8,120 bases of DNA. It comes from Methylococcales bacterium (GTDB taxonomy: Bacteria > Pseudomonadota > Gammaproteobacteria > Methylococcales > Methylomonadaceae). The DNA lies in contig JAGLEW010000114.1 of assembly GCA_023144875.1 (NCBI GenBank), positions 1 to 8,120 of the forward strand. The letters run 5' to 3'. The position numbers and the translations under genes are program-made. Shown here piece after piece: positions 1 to 5,994 of this stretch; position 1 is the first letter of the stretch, and every line of letters begins with the position of its first letter. A model generated the notes under the pieces. The model was not told where the DNA came from. It saw nothing but the letters and a program-made list of their open reading frames with translations, and searched no databases.

Positions 1-545
1 AAAAAACAATCGAAGAAACCATTAAGAAATCTCGTTTCATAGGTGTTGTTCTACCCTGCGAATCTAAAAACTCGGTTTTAATTGCCTTAAAAAATCTGCA
101 TGAAACCTACTCAAATGCCAGCCATATCGCCTTTGCTTATCGGATCAAATCACCAAAAGGCTTAATTTGCCGATTTAATGATGCAGGTGAACCGACAGGT
201 ACTGCAGGGAAACCCATTTATCAGCATTTGGAGGGCAAACAACTGATTAATAATTTAGTGGCAGTGGTTCGTTATTTTGGGGGAGTAAAATTAGGCGCGG
301 GGGGGTTAACACGCGCTTATGGAAATACCGCCGCTCAGGTTATTGCCGCTTCAAAAATTAGTCCTTATATAGAGTATGCCCTCGTAAAATTATCACTCGA
401 CTATAAACAAATGCAACCATTAAATTACCAACTCAAAAAACTAAAAGGGGAAATTGTTGAGCAAGTCTTTACCGAAAATGTAACTCTTACTATCAAGCTT
501 CCTGAAAAAAATCTTGAAACTTTACAAGCCTTCTTTCGCTATTAA
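1..545 (+). CDS. yigZ: YigZ / IMPACT family protein (5'-truncated by window edge)
   Basis: The reading frame is open from base 3 to the TAA at 543-545, giving 180 residues, so the true start lies upstream of the window. An internal TTG at 228 would cut through the domain and is not the start. The visible N-terminus (IEETIKKSRFIG) aligns with the beginning of E. coli YigZ as I remember it, so only about 10-20 residues are missing. Family signatures are the GEPTGTAGKPI loop near 185-217 and VVRYFGGVKLGAGGLTRAYG near 262-321, which form the IMPACT (UPF0029) domain. The last 60-70 residues match the position of the small DUF1949 domain. YigZ/IMPACT proteins are cytosolic. Eukaryotic IMPACT regulates the eIF2-alpha kinase GCN2, but the bacterial role is not firmly established. 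recX follows after 18 bp on the same strand, so the two may be co-transcribed. The family assignment is firm; the function is not. Confidence 0.93.
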   Translation, partial: KTIEETIKKSRFIGVVLPCESKNSVLIALKNLHETYSNASHIAFAYRIKSPKGLICRFNDAGEPTGTAGKPIYQHLEGKQLINNLVAVVRYFGGVKLGAGGLTRAYGNTAAQVIAASKISPYIEYALVKLSLDYKQMQPLNYQLKKLKGEIVEQVFTENVTLTIKLPEKNLETLQAFFRY

Positions 546-563
546 CAAACCCATTATATATAG

Positions 564-1010
564 ATGTCTATTACCGAAATAAAACCAATCTGTTTACGAT
601 TACTCGCACGGCGTGAATACAGTCAAAAAGAATTAATGACGAAGCTAATAGCAAAAGGTTTTGAGTCATTGGAGATACAAACCGTCATTGATACTTTAAA
701 AAATCAAAATTTTCAAAGTGATGAACGCTTTGCTGAGAACTATGCGCGGGCGCGGTTTTATAAAGGCTTTGGTATGTTAAAAATCAGTTATGAGTTACAA
801 CAGCATCAGATTGAAAATTTTGATTTACAGGCGGTTTTAGCAGAAAATTTTGACGATGAATATCAACTGATTGAACAGGTCTATCATAAAAAATACCCTC
901 GTAATACTCAATTATCACCAAAAGAGCAATTAAAGCGTCAGCGATTTCTACAAAGTAGAGGCTTTGGTTTTGATATCATTCGGCAATTTTTAAGGCGGCT
1001 GAAAGATTAA
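564..1010 (+). CDS. recX: RecX, regulatory protein of RecA
   Basis: This 148-residue protein has the RecX family pattern: an N-terminal helical repeat with CLRLLARREYSQKELMTKL (residues 10-28), then DERFAENYARAR (about 53-64) and GFGMLKISYEL, and a closing QRFLQSRGFGFDIIRQFL helix. RecX binds RecA filaments in the cytosol and limits their extension, damping recombination and the SOS response. The length is close to the family norm (about 150-165). The ATG at 564 leaves the usual short N-terminus, but the sequence before it is AT-only with no clear Shine-Dalgarno, so translation may be coupled to the yigZ-like gene ending 18 bp upstream. recX often sits directly downstream of recA; here its upstream neighbour is yigZ and recA is not in view. 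I see no strong terminator before the convergent nfeD gene. Confidence 0.93.
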   Translation: MSITEIKPICLRLLARREYSQKELMTKLIAKGFESLEIQTVIDTLKNQNFQSDERFAENYARARFYKGFGMLKISYELQQHQIENFDLQAVLAENFDDEYQLIEQVYHKKYPRNTQLSPKEQLKRQRFLQSRGFGFDIIRQFLRRLKD

Positions 1011-1068
1011 TCAAGTCGATATTCATGCGTGGATGATAGCCGCTAGTTTTTGAGGTTAGTAATACCTT

Positions 1069-1509
1069 CTAATCAACCAGCTCCACTTGAAAGGAACTGC
1101 CATCGGTGGCTATAATTTCAACGCGCGATTTTATGGGGCAATCTTCGCCTTCAACCTCCCACAACGTATCATCAATTTTAATGCGTCCAACCCCATTTTC
1201 AATAGCTTCAACCAAATAGTAACGGTGACCAACATAGCCTTGTGTGCGTTGATTAAGGTAAGGGTGATCGGTTTGGATAGGATTGGCCATCATGTAACGT
1301 TTCCACGCAAAAACGGAAACAACCGATAAAATTGAAAAAATAAACAGTTGCATTTGTATATCTAGTGATGGAAAAACAAGCACTAAAAGTCCAACGATAA
1401 AACCTGAGATTGCCATCCATAGAAATAAAAAACCAGGTGAGAGCATTTCAATACCCAGCATAAAAACGGCTACCACCCACCAATACCAAAATACAACGTC
1501 AATTTCCAT
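1069..1509 (-). CDS. ybbJ: NfeD-family membrane protein (YbbJ-like)
   Basis: The protein has 146 residues. The N-terminal half holds hydrophobic segments at about residues 6-24, 26-48 and 52-70, probably two to three inner-membrane helices, including the family-typical EMLSPGFLFLW stretch. The C-terminal half (about 85-146) begins with LNQR and carries the small beta-rich OB-fold expected of NfeD proteins (GRIKIDDTLWEVEGED, VEIIATDG). This is the short NfeD form without a ClpP-like protease domain. It starts 5 bp after the qmcA stop; a plausible ribosome-binding site (AAAAGGG) lies in the last codons of qmcA, so the pair is almost certainly co-translated. NfeD proteins are partners of SPFH/stomatin proteins in membrane quality control or microdomain organisation. 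The pairing matches the E. coli qmcA-ybbJ locus. The exact biochemical role is unknown. Confidence 0.92.
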   Translation of the reverse strand: MEIDVVFWYWWVVAVFMLGIEMLSPGFLFLWMAISGFIVGLLVLVFPSLDIQMQLFIFSILSVVSVFAWKRYMMANPIQTDHPYLNQRTQGYVGHRYYLVEAIENGVGRIKIDDTLWEVEGEDCPIKSRVEIIATDGSSFQVELVD

Positions 1510-1514
1510 AATAG

Positions 1515-2432
1515 TTACCCTTTTTTATCAAAAATTTCTTTTGCAATCGCGCCTACGCCTCCTAATGAGCCAATAACATTTGAGGCTTCTAAAGGCATCA
1601 TAATTAACTTACTGTTCTTAGAAGAGGCTATATCTTTCAAGGATTCGATGTATTTTTGTGCCACAAAATAATTAATCGCTTGTATATCCCCTTCGGCAAT
1701 GGATTTTGAAACCATTAAGGTGGCATTTGCTTCGGCCTTTGCCAACCGTTCCCGCGCATCAGCATCTCGAAAGGCAGATTCTTTTCGCCCTTCCGCTTCT
1801 AAAATAGCCGACTGTTTTTCACCCTCTGCGCGTAAAATTTCAGACTCTCTCTCGCCTTGTGCTTCTAAAATAACCGCTCTTTTTAAACGTTCGGCTTTCA
1901 TCTGACGACCCATTGCTTCGACAAGATCCTTGGGGGGTGCAATATCTTTTATTTCAATCCGATTAATTTTAATCCCCCATGGTTTCGTTGCGCTATCAAC
2001 CACTTTTAATAATTTTGAATTAATTTCATCCCGCTTTGAAAGCAGTTCATCTAAATCCATTGACCCCATAACAGTACGAATATTCGTCATGACCAAATTT
2101 AAAATCGCATTTTGGAGGTCATTTACCTCATAAGCCGCTTTTGCTGCATCAATAATATGAAAAAAGACGACGCCATCGACCTTCACCATCGCATTATCTT
2201 TGGTGATAATTTCTTGCGAAGGTACATCGGATACTTGCTCCATCATGTTTAATTTATGCCCAACACGATAGACAATCGGAATAATAATATTTAGCCCAGG
2301 CGTTAAGGTGGTGGTATATTTTCCAAAACGTTCAACCGTGTATTGAACCCCCTGAGGAACCGACTTAACACTCAAAGCCATTCCTAAAATAGCAATCAGC
2401 AAAATTGCTAATACAAATAAACCAAATCCCAT
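1515..2432 (-). CDS. qmcA: SPFH/stomatin-like membrane protein QmcA
   Basis: The protein has 305 residues, the same length as E. coli QmcA (YbbK). Residues 3-22 form an N-terminal membrane anchor. An SPFH/band-7 domain follows (about 23-180) with conserved VPQGVQYTVERFGKYT, LNMMEQVSDVPSQEIITKDN and NPWGIK-like KPWGIKINRIEIKDI segments. Residues 180-240 are a charged Ala/Glu-rich coiled coil with about 12-residue repeats (ILEAQGERES, ILRAEGEKQS, ILEAEGRKES). The C-terminal segment GDIQAINYFVAQKYIESL and MMPLEAS is diagnostic of the family. Such proteins oligomerise on the inner membrane and are linked to FtsH-type proteolysis and membrane microdomains. The ATG at 2430-2432 is preceded at good spacing by GAGGT on the minus strand. 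It is the first gene of a two-gene operon with the NfeD-like gene. Confidence 0.95.
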   Translation of the reverse strand: MGFGLFVLAILLIAILGMALSVKSVPQGVQYTVERFGKYTTTLTPGLNIIIPIVYRVGHKLNMMEQVSDVPSQEIITKDNAMVKVDGVVFFHIIDAAKAAYEVNDLQNAILNLVMTNIRTVMGSMDLDELLSKRDEINSKLLKVVDSATKPWGIKINRIEIKDIAPPKDLVEAMGRQMKAERLKRAVILEAQGERESEILRAEGEKQSAILEAEGRKESAFRDADARERLAKAEANATLMVSKSIAEGDIQAINYFVAQKYIESLKDIASSKNSKLIMMPLEASNVIGSLGGVGAIAKEIFDKKG

Positions 2433-2471
2433 AATTTTTACCTCAATCTGTTAAATAATAATTTCAATTAG

Positions 2472-2500
2472 TTGCAAATAAATAATGCCTGCTTAATAAT
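2472..2500 (+). promoter_or_regulatory. Possible sigma-70 promoter for the small membrane protein gene
   Basis: TTGCAA (2472-2477, 4/6 match to the -35 consensus) is separated by 17 bp from AATAAT (2495-2500, 5/6 match to the -10). It lies in the 112-bp divergent gap before the + strand gene starting at 2545. In an AT-rich spacer such matches arise by chance, so this is a candidate only. Confidence 0.3.
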
Positions 2501-2544
2501 AATCCATCCTTATCCTCTATGTATATGACTAATCGGTAAAAACA

Positions 2545-2814
2545 ATGACCTATGCCGCGATTAATATTCTTGTTTTAAGTGCTTTTTTATTAATTTTAGG
2601 GATGTATAAACCTAAACTTTTATTATTTTGGCAAGATAAACCCTCTCGTTTAACCATTATTGTGGTAGTGACCGTGTTGGTGATGATTGGTGGAACTCTG
2701 TTTGGTGAGGGGACACGTCAAAAACAAATCGCCGAAGAAGCGGCCGCTAACAAGAAAGCGCCACAAGTGCCTGTAAAACCAGAATCTGACTTGCCACTTC
2801 CCCTGACTCAGTAA
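2545..2814 (+). CDS. Small two-helix membrane protein, unknown function
   Basis: I do not recognise this 89-residue protein. It has two predicted membrane helices, at residues 5-21 and 37-54. They are joined by a short basic/aromatic loop (YKPKLLLFWQDKPSR), and a charged, Pro-rich tail (55-89) follows. The loop pattern, with a Pro, then a Trp, then an Arg just before helix 2, and an FGEG after helix 2 recalls small bacterial membrane proteins with a PSL...W...R...FG arrangement; this is resemblance from memory only. By the positive-inside rule the loop, rich in Lys/Arg, is probably cytoplasmic, with both ends outside. The ATG at 2545 has only a weak GGTAA-like ribosome site. It stands alone between the divergent qmcA operon and the corB-like gene, which has its own possible promoter. 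A 66-aa reading frame on the opposite strand overlaps it, but the helix pattern favours this strand. Confidence 0.65.
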   Translation: MTYAAINILVLSAFLLILGMYKPKLLLFWQDKPSRLTIIVVVTVLVMIGGTLFGEGTRQKQIAEEAAANKKAPQVPVKPESDLPLPLTQ

Positions 2815-2886
2815 AATAATAGCAGAAAAAAAGGGGAAAATAGAGCGCATTTTTTTAAAAAATAATGCCTTTAAATCAATCAGGAC

Positions 2887-2915
2887 TTGACAAAAAAACC
2901 GATCCTAGAGAGCAT
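2887..2915 (+). promoter_or_regulatory. Possible promoter for the corB-like gene
   Basis: A perfect -35 hexamer TTGACA occurs at 2887-2892. At 17-bp spacing the -10 would be GAGCAT (2910-2915, 3/6), which is weak; TATCTT at 2915-2920 is a better hexamer but lies too far away (22 bp). The site is in the 130-bp gap before the gene starting at 2945, so a promoter is expected here, but the -10 is uncertain. Confidence 0.3.
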
Positions 2916-2944
2916 ATCTTTTTTTAATAAATTCTGAGACTTCC

Positions 2945-4207
2945 TTGAACGACATTCCTCTTAGTCTATTATTTGGTATTCTTGTAGTTCTTCTTTTGCT
3001 TTCTGCATTTTTTTCAGGTTCGGAAACCGCTTTAATGACCTTAAATCGTTATCGGTTGCAGTATCTGGTCAAACAAAAACATAAAGGTGCGATTAAGGCT
3101 AGTCGGTTATTACAACGACCCGAGCGTTTGATTGGCTTAATATTATTAGGTAATAATTTTGTTAATATTCTTGCCTCTTCGCTCACAACCGTTATTGCGA
3201 TCAAAATTGCTAATAATCATGGGGTACCGAGTGAGCAAGCCATTCCGATAGCGGCAGGTATTTTAACCTTACTTGTATTAATTTTTTCAGAAGTAACGCC
3301 CAAAACCTTAGCCACACTTAAACCTGAAGCCCTTGCCTTTCCTGCAGCGTGGGTTTATAGCCCCATGTTAAAGCTTTTTTACCCGATTGTTTGGGTGGTT
3401 AATGCGATCGTCAATGTATTGTTAAAAATTTTAGGGGTCAATGTTGCTAAAAAGAAACAAGACAGTTTAGATAAAGAAGAGCTAAAAAGTATTTTGTCAG
3501 ATGCAGGTGATATTATGCCCGTGCGTTATCAAAATATGTTGCTGGGGGTGTTGGATTTAGAATCCGCAACGGTCGAAGATATTATGACCCCTCGCAATGA
3601 AATTATCGGCATTGATTTAGATGATTCCATTGAAAGTATTTGCCAGCAAATTTTAGCCAGTCCTCACACTCGATTACCTGTTTATAGAACCAGTATTGAT
3701 CGCGTTATTGGTTTTTTACATTTACGAAAAGTATTAGTTTCTTTAAATGATGTCAATTTTGATCAAAAGAAACTCATTTCTAATCTTCTTAAAAACTCTT
3801 TTGTCCCCGTTAGCACCTCTTTACACAAACAAATGCAAAGTTTTAAAACGCATGAGCGCCGTATAGCATTAGTGGTGGATGAATATGGGGATGTTCAAGG
3901 CCTAGTGACCTTAGATGATCTATTGCAAGAAATTGTCGGAGAATTAATTACTGAAGAAGCCAATGTTAGAGCGCAAAATGATGGCGGCTATTTAGTTGAT
4001 GCCAGTGTCACCATCCGTGAGCTTAACCGTATTACACATTGGTCGCTACCCACAAAAGGCCCTAAGACCTTAAATGGTTTAATTATTGAGTTTATGGAAA
4101 TAATACCTGAGGCGGGAACCAGCTTAAAATTGCATGGGTTTTTAATCGAAATCATAGAATGTGATAAAAAAACAATCCGTGAAGTCCGATTTCACCCGCT
4201 TAAATAA
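2945..4207 (+). CDS. CorB/YfjD-type CNNM-CBS transporter-associated protein (HlyC/CorC family)
   Basis: The protein has 420 residues in the classic order. A DUF21/CNNM membrane domain (about 5-165, three to four helices) carries FFSGSETALMTLNRYRL near 22-38, LIGLILLGNNFVNILASS at 62-79 and the conserved FSEVTPKTLA at 114-123. A CBS pair follows (about 205-335) with VEDIMTPRNEIIGID and RIALVVDEYGDVQGLVTLDDLLQEIVGE. The C-terminal CorC_HlyC domain (about 345-420) ends the protein. It parallels E. coli YfjD throughout. CNNM/CorB proteins are inner-membrane Mg2+ transporters or efflux-related proteins whose CBS domains bind ATP-Mg2+. The start is a TTG with GAG six bases upstream. An in-frame stop at 2906-2908 has no ATG after it, and the first internal Met would remove the first helix, so TTG is the best start. 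The stop codon lies inside a terminator hairpin. Confidence 0.93.
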   Translation: MNDIPLSLLFGILVVLLLLSAFFSGSETALMTLNRYRLQYLVKQKHKGAIKASRLLQRPERLIGLILLGNNFVNILASSLTTVIAIKIANNHGVPSEQAIPIAAGILTLLVLIFSEVTPKTLATLKPEALAFPAAWVYSPMLKLFYPIVWVVNAIVNVLLKILGVNVAKKKQDSLDKEELKSILSDAGDIMPVRYQNMLLGVLDLESATVEDIMTPRNEIIGIDLDDSIESICQQILASPHTRLPVYRTSIDRVIGFLHLRKVLVSLNDVNFDQKKLISNLLKNSFVPVSTSLHKQMQSFKTHERRIALVVDEYGDVQGLVTLDDLLQEIVGELITEEANVRAQNDGGYLVDASVTIRELNRITHWSLPTKGPKTLNGLIIEFMEIIPEAGTSLKLHGFLIEIIECDKKTIREVRFHPLK

Positions 4208-4230
4208 CCTTACAATAGGGTTATTTTTTA
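4202..4230 (+). terminator. Rho-independent terminator after the corB-like gene
   Basis: The inverted repeat AAATAACC (4202-4209) / GGTTATTT (4219-4226) gives an 8-bp stem with a 9-base loop and runs into a T tract (4224-4229) on the + strand. It overlaps the stop codons of both convergent genes. Read on the - strand the stem is followed only by TTTAAGCG-like sequence, so it is a weaker stop for the peptide gene. The stem is AT-rich, so efficiency is uncertain. Confidence 0.6.
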
Positions 4231-4562
4231 TCCATCTTCATCGCGCCGCCACATTTTCCTTCGCCACATTTGGCTTCGGTGGCGGTTTTAGGCATGGGTT
4301 TATTACCCGCACAATTCCCTTCCGCATTTTTTTCTTCACTGCCTTTCATCATTTTACCGCCACATTTTCCTTCACCACAAGACGCCATTTTCACTTTGTC
4401 GGTCGCTTTTTTATCATCGGTTTTAGCCTCGGCTAATTGCATATAACCTGCCGATAATTCAGTGACTGAAAAAGGATTATTAGGGGTTTCCGCTTGTGCC
4501 GTCGTAAGCCCTAGACCTGAAATTAAAGTTGTTCCTATTGCAAGTATTGTCGTTTTCTTCAT
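4221..4562 (-). CDS. Secreted Cys-rich EGKCG-motif peptide precursor (HvfA/BufA-type bufferin-like)
   Basis: The preprotein has 113 residues. It opens with a clear Sec signal peptide (MKK start, hydrophobic 5-19, likely cleavage after AQA at residue 24). Next comes an NPFSVTELSAGYMQLAE segment (29-45), of a type I associate with this family, and then a low-complexity Lys/Asp/Met-rich tail. The tail holds two exact EGKCG motifs (64-68, 101-105), each preceded by a second Cys (C62, C99), and a degenerate EGNCA (81-85), giving five Cys in all. EGKCG peptides of the HvfA/BufA type are substrates of DUF692 multinuclear non-heme iron oxidases (MNIO), which convert the Cys to sulfur heterocycle or thioamide groups; the periplasmic products bind copper. 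No MNIO or partner gene is adjacent. A strong AGGAG ribosome site (4570-4574 on the minus strand) supports the start. It lies 57 bp downstream of the STAS gene on the same strand. Modification and copper binding are inferred. Confidence 0.8.
   Translation of the reverse strand: MKKTTILAIGTTLISGLGLTTAQAETPNNPFSVTELSAGYMQLAEAKTDDKKATDKVKMASCGEGKCGGKMMKGSEEKNAEGNCAGNKPMPKTATEAKCGEGKCGGAMKMDKK
4246..4268 (-). repeat. Direct repeat copy 1 within the EGKCG peptide gene
   Basis: This 23-bp unit encodes CGEGKCGG and matches the copy at 4357-4379 at 22 of 23 positions; the single difference is a synonymous third base in a Gly codon. The two copies are 111 bp (37 codons) apart. Confidence 0.85.
4357..4379 (-). 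repeat. Direct repeat copy 2 within the EGKCG peptide gene
   Basis: Second copy of the CGEGKCGG-encoding 23-bp unit, also on the minus strand and upstream of copy 1 in the direction of transcription. It uses GGT where copy 1 uses GGC; all other codons are identical. Confidence 0.85.
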
Positions 4563-4619
4563 GGTGTCACTCCTAAGGTTAATATAATATTTTTATCAAA
4601 AACAAGCTGGTAAAACACA

Positions 4620-4937
4620 CTAGACAATCGGGGGATCTAAAGTAAACAGCTTATCAAAGTTCGCAATTTTTAAGATTTTTTGAACCTCCTCTTTCGAGTT
4701 TTTAATCGTGATCGCTTCTTTATTTTCATGGACTTTATCACGTAAGACCAACAACATGCCTAAAGCCGAACTGTCCATATAATCAGTATCCGACAAGTCA
4801 ATCACAATAGAACGAACCCCATCACCCGTTTGCTGAGTAATTTTTCTAAAATTTTGATGAATACTAAAATCAAATCGTCCCGAGATACTCACTTCTAAAG
4901 TTTGAGTTTCTTCATTTAAGTTTGTTTCTACAGCCAT
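4620..4937 (-). CDS. STAS-domain anti-sigma-factor antagonist (SpoIIAA/RsbV type)
   Basis: This 105-residue protein is a single STAS domain: an N-terminal beta hairpin (LEVSISGRFDFSIHQNF), a central strand IVIDLSDTDYMDSSALGMLL (45-62) and a C-terminal helix. The DSSALG motif places Ser56 at the position phosphorylated in B. subtilis SpoIIAA and RsbV. In those systems, phosphorylation by an anti-sigma kinase switches off partner release, and a PP2C-type phosphatase restores it. In gammaproteobacteria such proteins often act in partner-switching circuits for surface attachment, flagella or biofilm. No kinase, phosphatase or sigma factor is encoded in this window, so the partners must lie elsewhere. 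AGGAA seven bases before the ATG supports the start. It precedes the EGKCG peptide gene by 57 bp without a convincing terminator between them, so read-through is possible. Confidence 0.9.
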   Translation of the reverse strand: MAVETNLNEETQTLEVSISGRFDFSIHQNFRKITQQTGDGVRSIVIDLSDTDYMDSSALGMLLVLRDKVHENKEAITIKNSKEEVQKILKIANFDKLFTLDPPIV

Positions 4938-5358
4938 TGGTAAATTCCTGTTAAAAGATAATCTATTCAGAGGTTACTTTAAATTTTTTAAGCCTTGCTC
5001 GTTATTTAAAATAGACCTTCACCTTCTATGGAGTCATCCATTATTAAATATATTTTTATTTTTATAGCATCGTACAAACAATCACGACATACTGTCACTG
5101 ATACTAAGGTTTGAGCGCTTACATCTCTAATAGATCATGATAGAAAATATAAACATCTTATCGGTATAATCTAAAACTTAAAGCTCTGTTGTGGGGTATT
5201 ATCAAATTTTTCGATTAAAGAGTAAATATCAATTTGAACGACCCTTATTAAAATGTGATTCATATCTTTATAATCAATAACCTATTATAGGACAAAAGAT
5301 CATAAAAAACTCACAATTTTTCCCTCATTAAACCATCCAAAAATACAGTGATTTTTTT
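4938..5358. other. Intergenic region without a recognisable gene
   Basis: This stretch of about 420 bp is strongly AT-rich and separates the STAS gene from the end of the response-regulator gene, both transcribed leftward. I find no protein-coding frame that looks real. It contains a consensus -10 hexamer TATAAT on the + strand (5165-5170) without a good -35. An 11-bp palindrome CCTATTATAGG (5281-5291) reads as TATAAT on the - strand and could be a -10 facing the STAS gene. An 8-bp palindrome ATCATGAT lies near 5134-5141. The right end holds a terminator-like hairpin listed separately. The promoter of the STAS gene must lie in this region, but I cannot place it. Confidence 0.6.
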
Positions 5359-5360
5359 TT
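5304..5360 (-). terminator. Probable, possibly bidirectional, terminator of the two-component operon
   Basis: An imperfect hairpin pairs TCAC (5311-5314) with GTGA (5348-5351) and TTTTT (5317-5321) with AAAAA (5339-5343), with a small internal loop and a 17-base apical loop. On the - strand it is followed by GTTTTTT (5310-5304), placing a terminator just after the response-regulator stop. On the + strand it is followed by nine T (5352-5360). The stem is weak and AU-rich, hence moderate confidence. Confidence 0.4.
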
Positions 5361-5994
5361 ATTTATGCTTAATAATCCCTAAGATCATCGCGACATGAGC
5401 CAATTCCGCAATACTTGATATCTGTAATTTCTTTTTAATTTTAGTGGCATAATTCGCCACCGTTTTATAGCTAAGGCATAACTCTGAGGCGATTGCATGT
5501 GGGGTGAAACCTATTGCTAACAACCTAAAAACATCAAATTCTCGGACTGAAAATGTCTGAATAATTTTTTGATACTCAGGTTCTGAAGGGCTACTTTTTC
5601 TAACAAGCCCTTGCTCAATATAACATTCGCCCTGTTGAATTTTAAGGATCGCGGTCGTCAATATTTCAGGGGCGCTATTTTTAGTAATATAACCCTTTGC
5701 ACCTGCATTAAGCGCACGATTAACATAAACCGACTCATCATGAACGCTAAACACCAAAATGTTAATCGTTTTATGATATTTAGTAATCCGCCTAATTGTT
5801 TCTAACCCCCCAATACCTGGCATTGATAAATCCAATATAATTAGGTCAGGCTGATACCGTTGACACAAATAGTTTACCTGTTCACCACAATTTGCTTCAG
5901 CCACCACTTCAATGGTCGATGAAGTCGCTAATAACAACTTAAACCCTGCCCTAACCACCGCATGATCATCGACTAATAAAACTTTTATTTTCAT
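5359..5994 (-). CDS. NarL/FixJ-family response regulator
   Basis: The protein has 211 residues. Residues 1-120 form a receiver domain with the acidic pair D9/D10, the phospho-acceptor D55 in LIILDLSMPG, the switch Ser83 and the invariant Lys105 in GYITKNS. Residues 146-207 are a LuxR-type helix-turn-helix (FSVREFDVFRLLAIGFTPHAIASELCLS... then KTVANYATKIKKKL), so it is a phosphorylation-dependent DNA-binding regulator. Its ATG overlaps the stop of the kinase gene in an ATGA (5991-5994). No strong ribosome site is visible, which indicates translational coupling and a cognate pair. It belongs to the same broad class as MoxX/MxaB and UvrY/NarL; I cannot separate these from sequence alone. A likely target is the divergent TonB receptor promoter, but this is inferred from position. 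Confidence 0.94.
   Translation of the reverse strand: MKIKVLLVDDHAVVRAGFKLLLATSSTIEVVAEANCGEQVNYLCQRYQPDLIILDLSMPGIGGLETIRRITKYHKTINILVFSVHDESVYVNRALNAGAKGYITKNSAPEILTTAILKIQQGECYIEQGLVRKSSPSEPEYQKIIQTFSVREFDVFRLLAIGFTPHAIASELCLSYKTVANYATKIKKKLQISSIAELAHVAMILGIIKHK

Noticed and set aside
228..545. Taking the TTG at 228 as the start of the YigZ-family gene
   Set aside because: The frame is open to the window edge, and the upstream residues carry conserved family sequence, including GEPTGTAGKP.
1011..1068. Possible terminator between the convergent recX and nfeD genes
   Set aside because: Only 4-bp stems (AGGT/ACCT near 1053-1066, TAGC/GCTA near 1037-1045) are present without a properly placed T tract.
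1087..1329. 80-aa open frame on the + strand
   Set aside because: It is antisense to the well-supported NfeD-family gene and has no family resemblance.
1699..2133. Two + strand open frames (1699-1905 and 1930-2133)
   Set aside because: Both are shadows of qmcA. The Ser/Arg/Ala-rich composition of the first is the complement of the coiled-coil repeats.
2650..2850. 66-aa - strand open frame over the small membrane protein gene
   Set aside because: The + strand frame has a coherent two-helix layout and a possible promoter; the antisense frame has neither a clear ribosome site nor a recognisable pattern.
2847..2868. Inverted repeat GCATT...AATGC around a T/A-rich core, considered as a terminator
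   Set aside because: It has an internal mismatch and an all-AT inner stem, with no T tract after it on either strand. It may be compositional.
4161..4436. 91-aa Phe/His-rich + strand open frame
   Set aside because: It is the complement of the EGKCG peptide gene, and its odd composition comes from the Lys/Cys/Gly codons on the other strand.
5611..5805. 64-aa + strand open frame
   Set aside because: It is antisense to the receiver domain of the response regulator.
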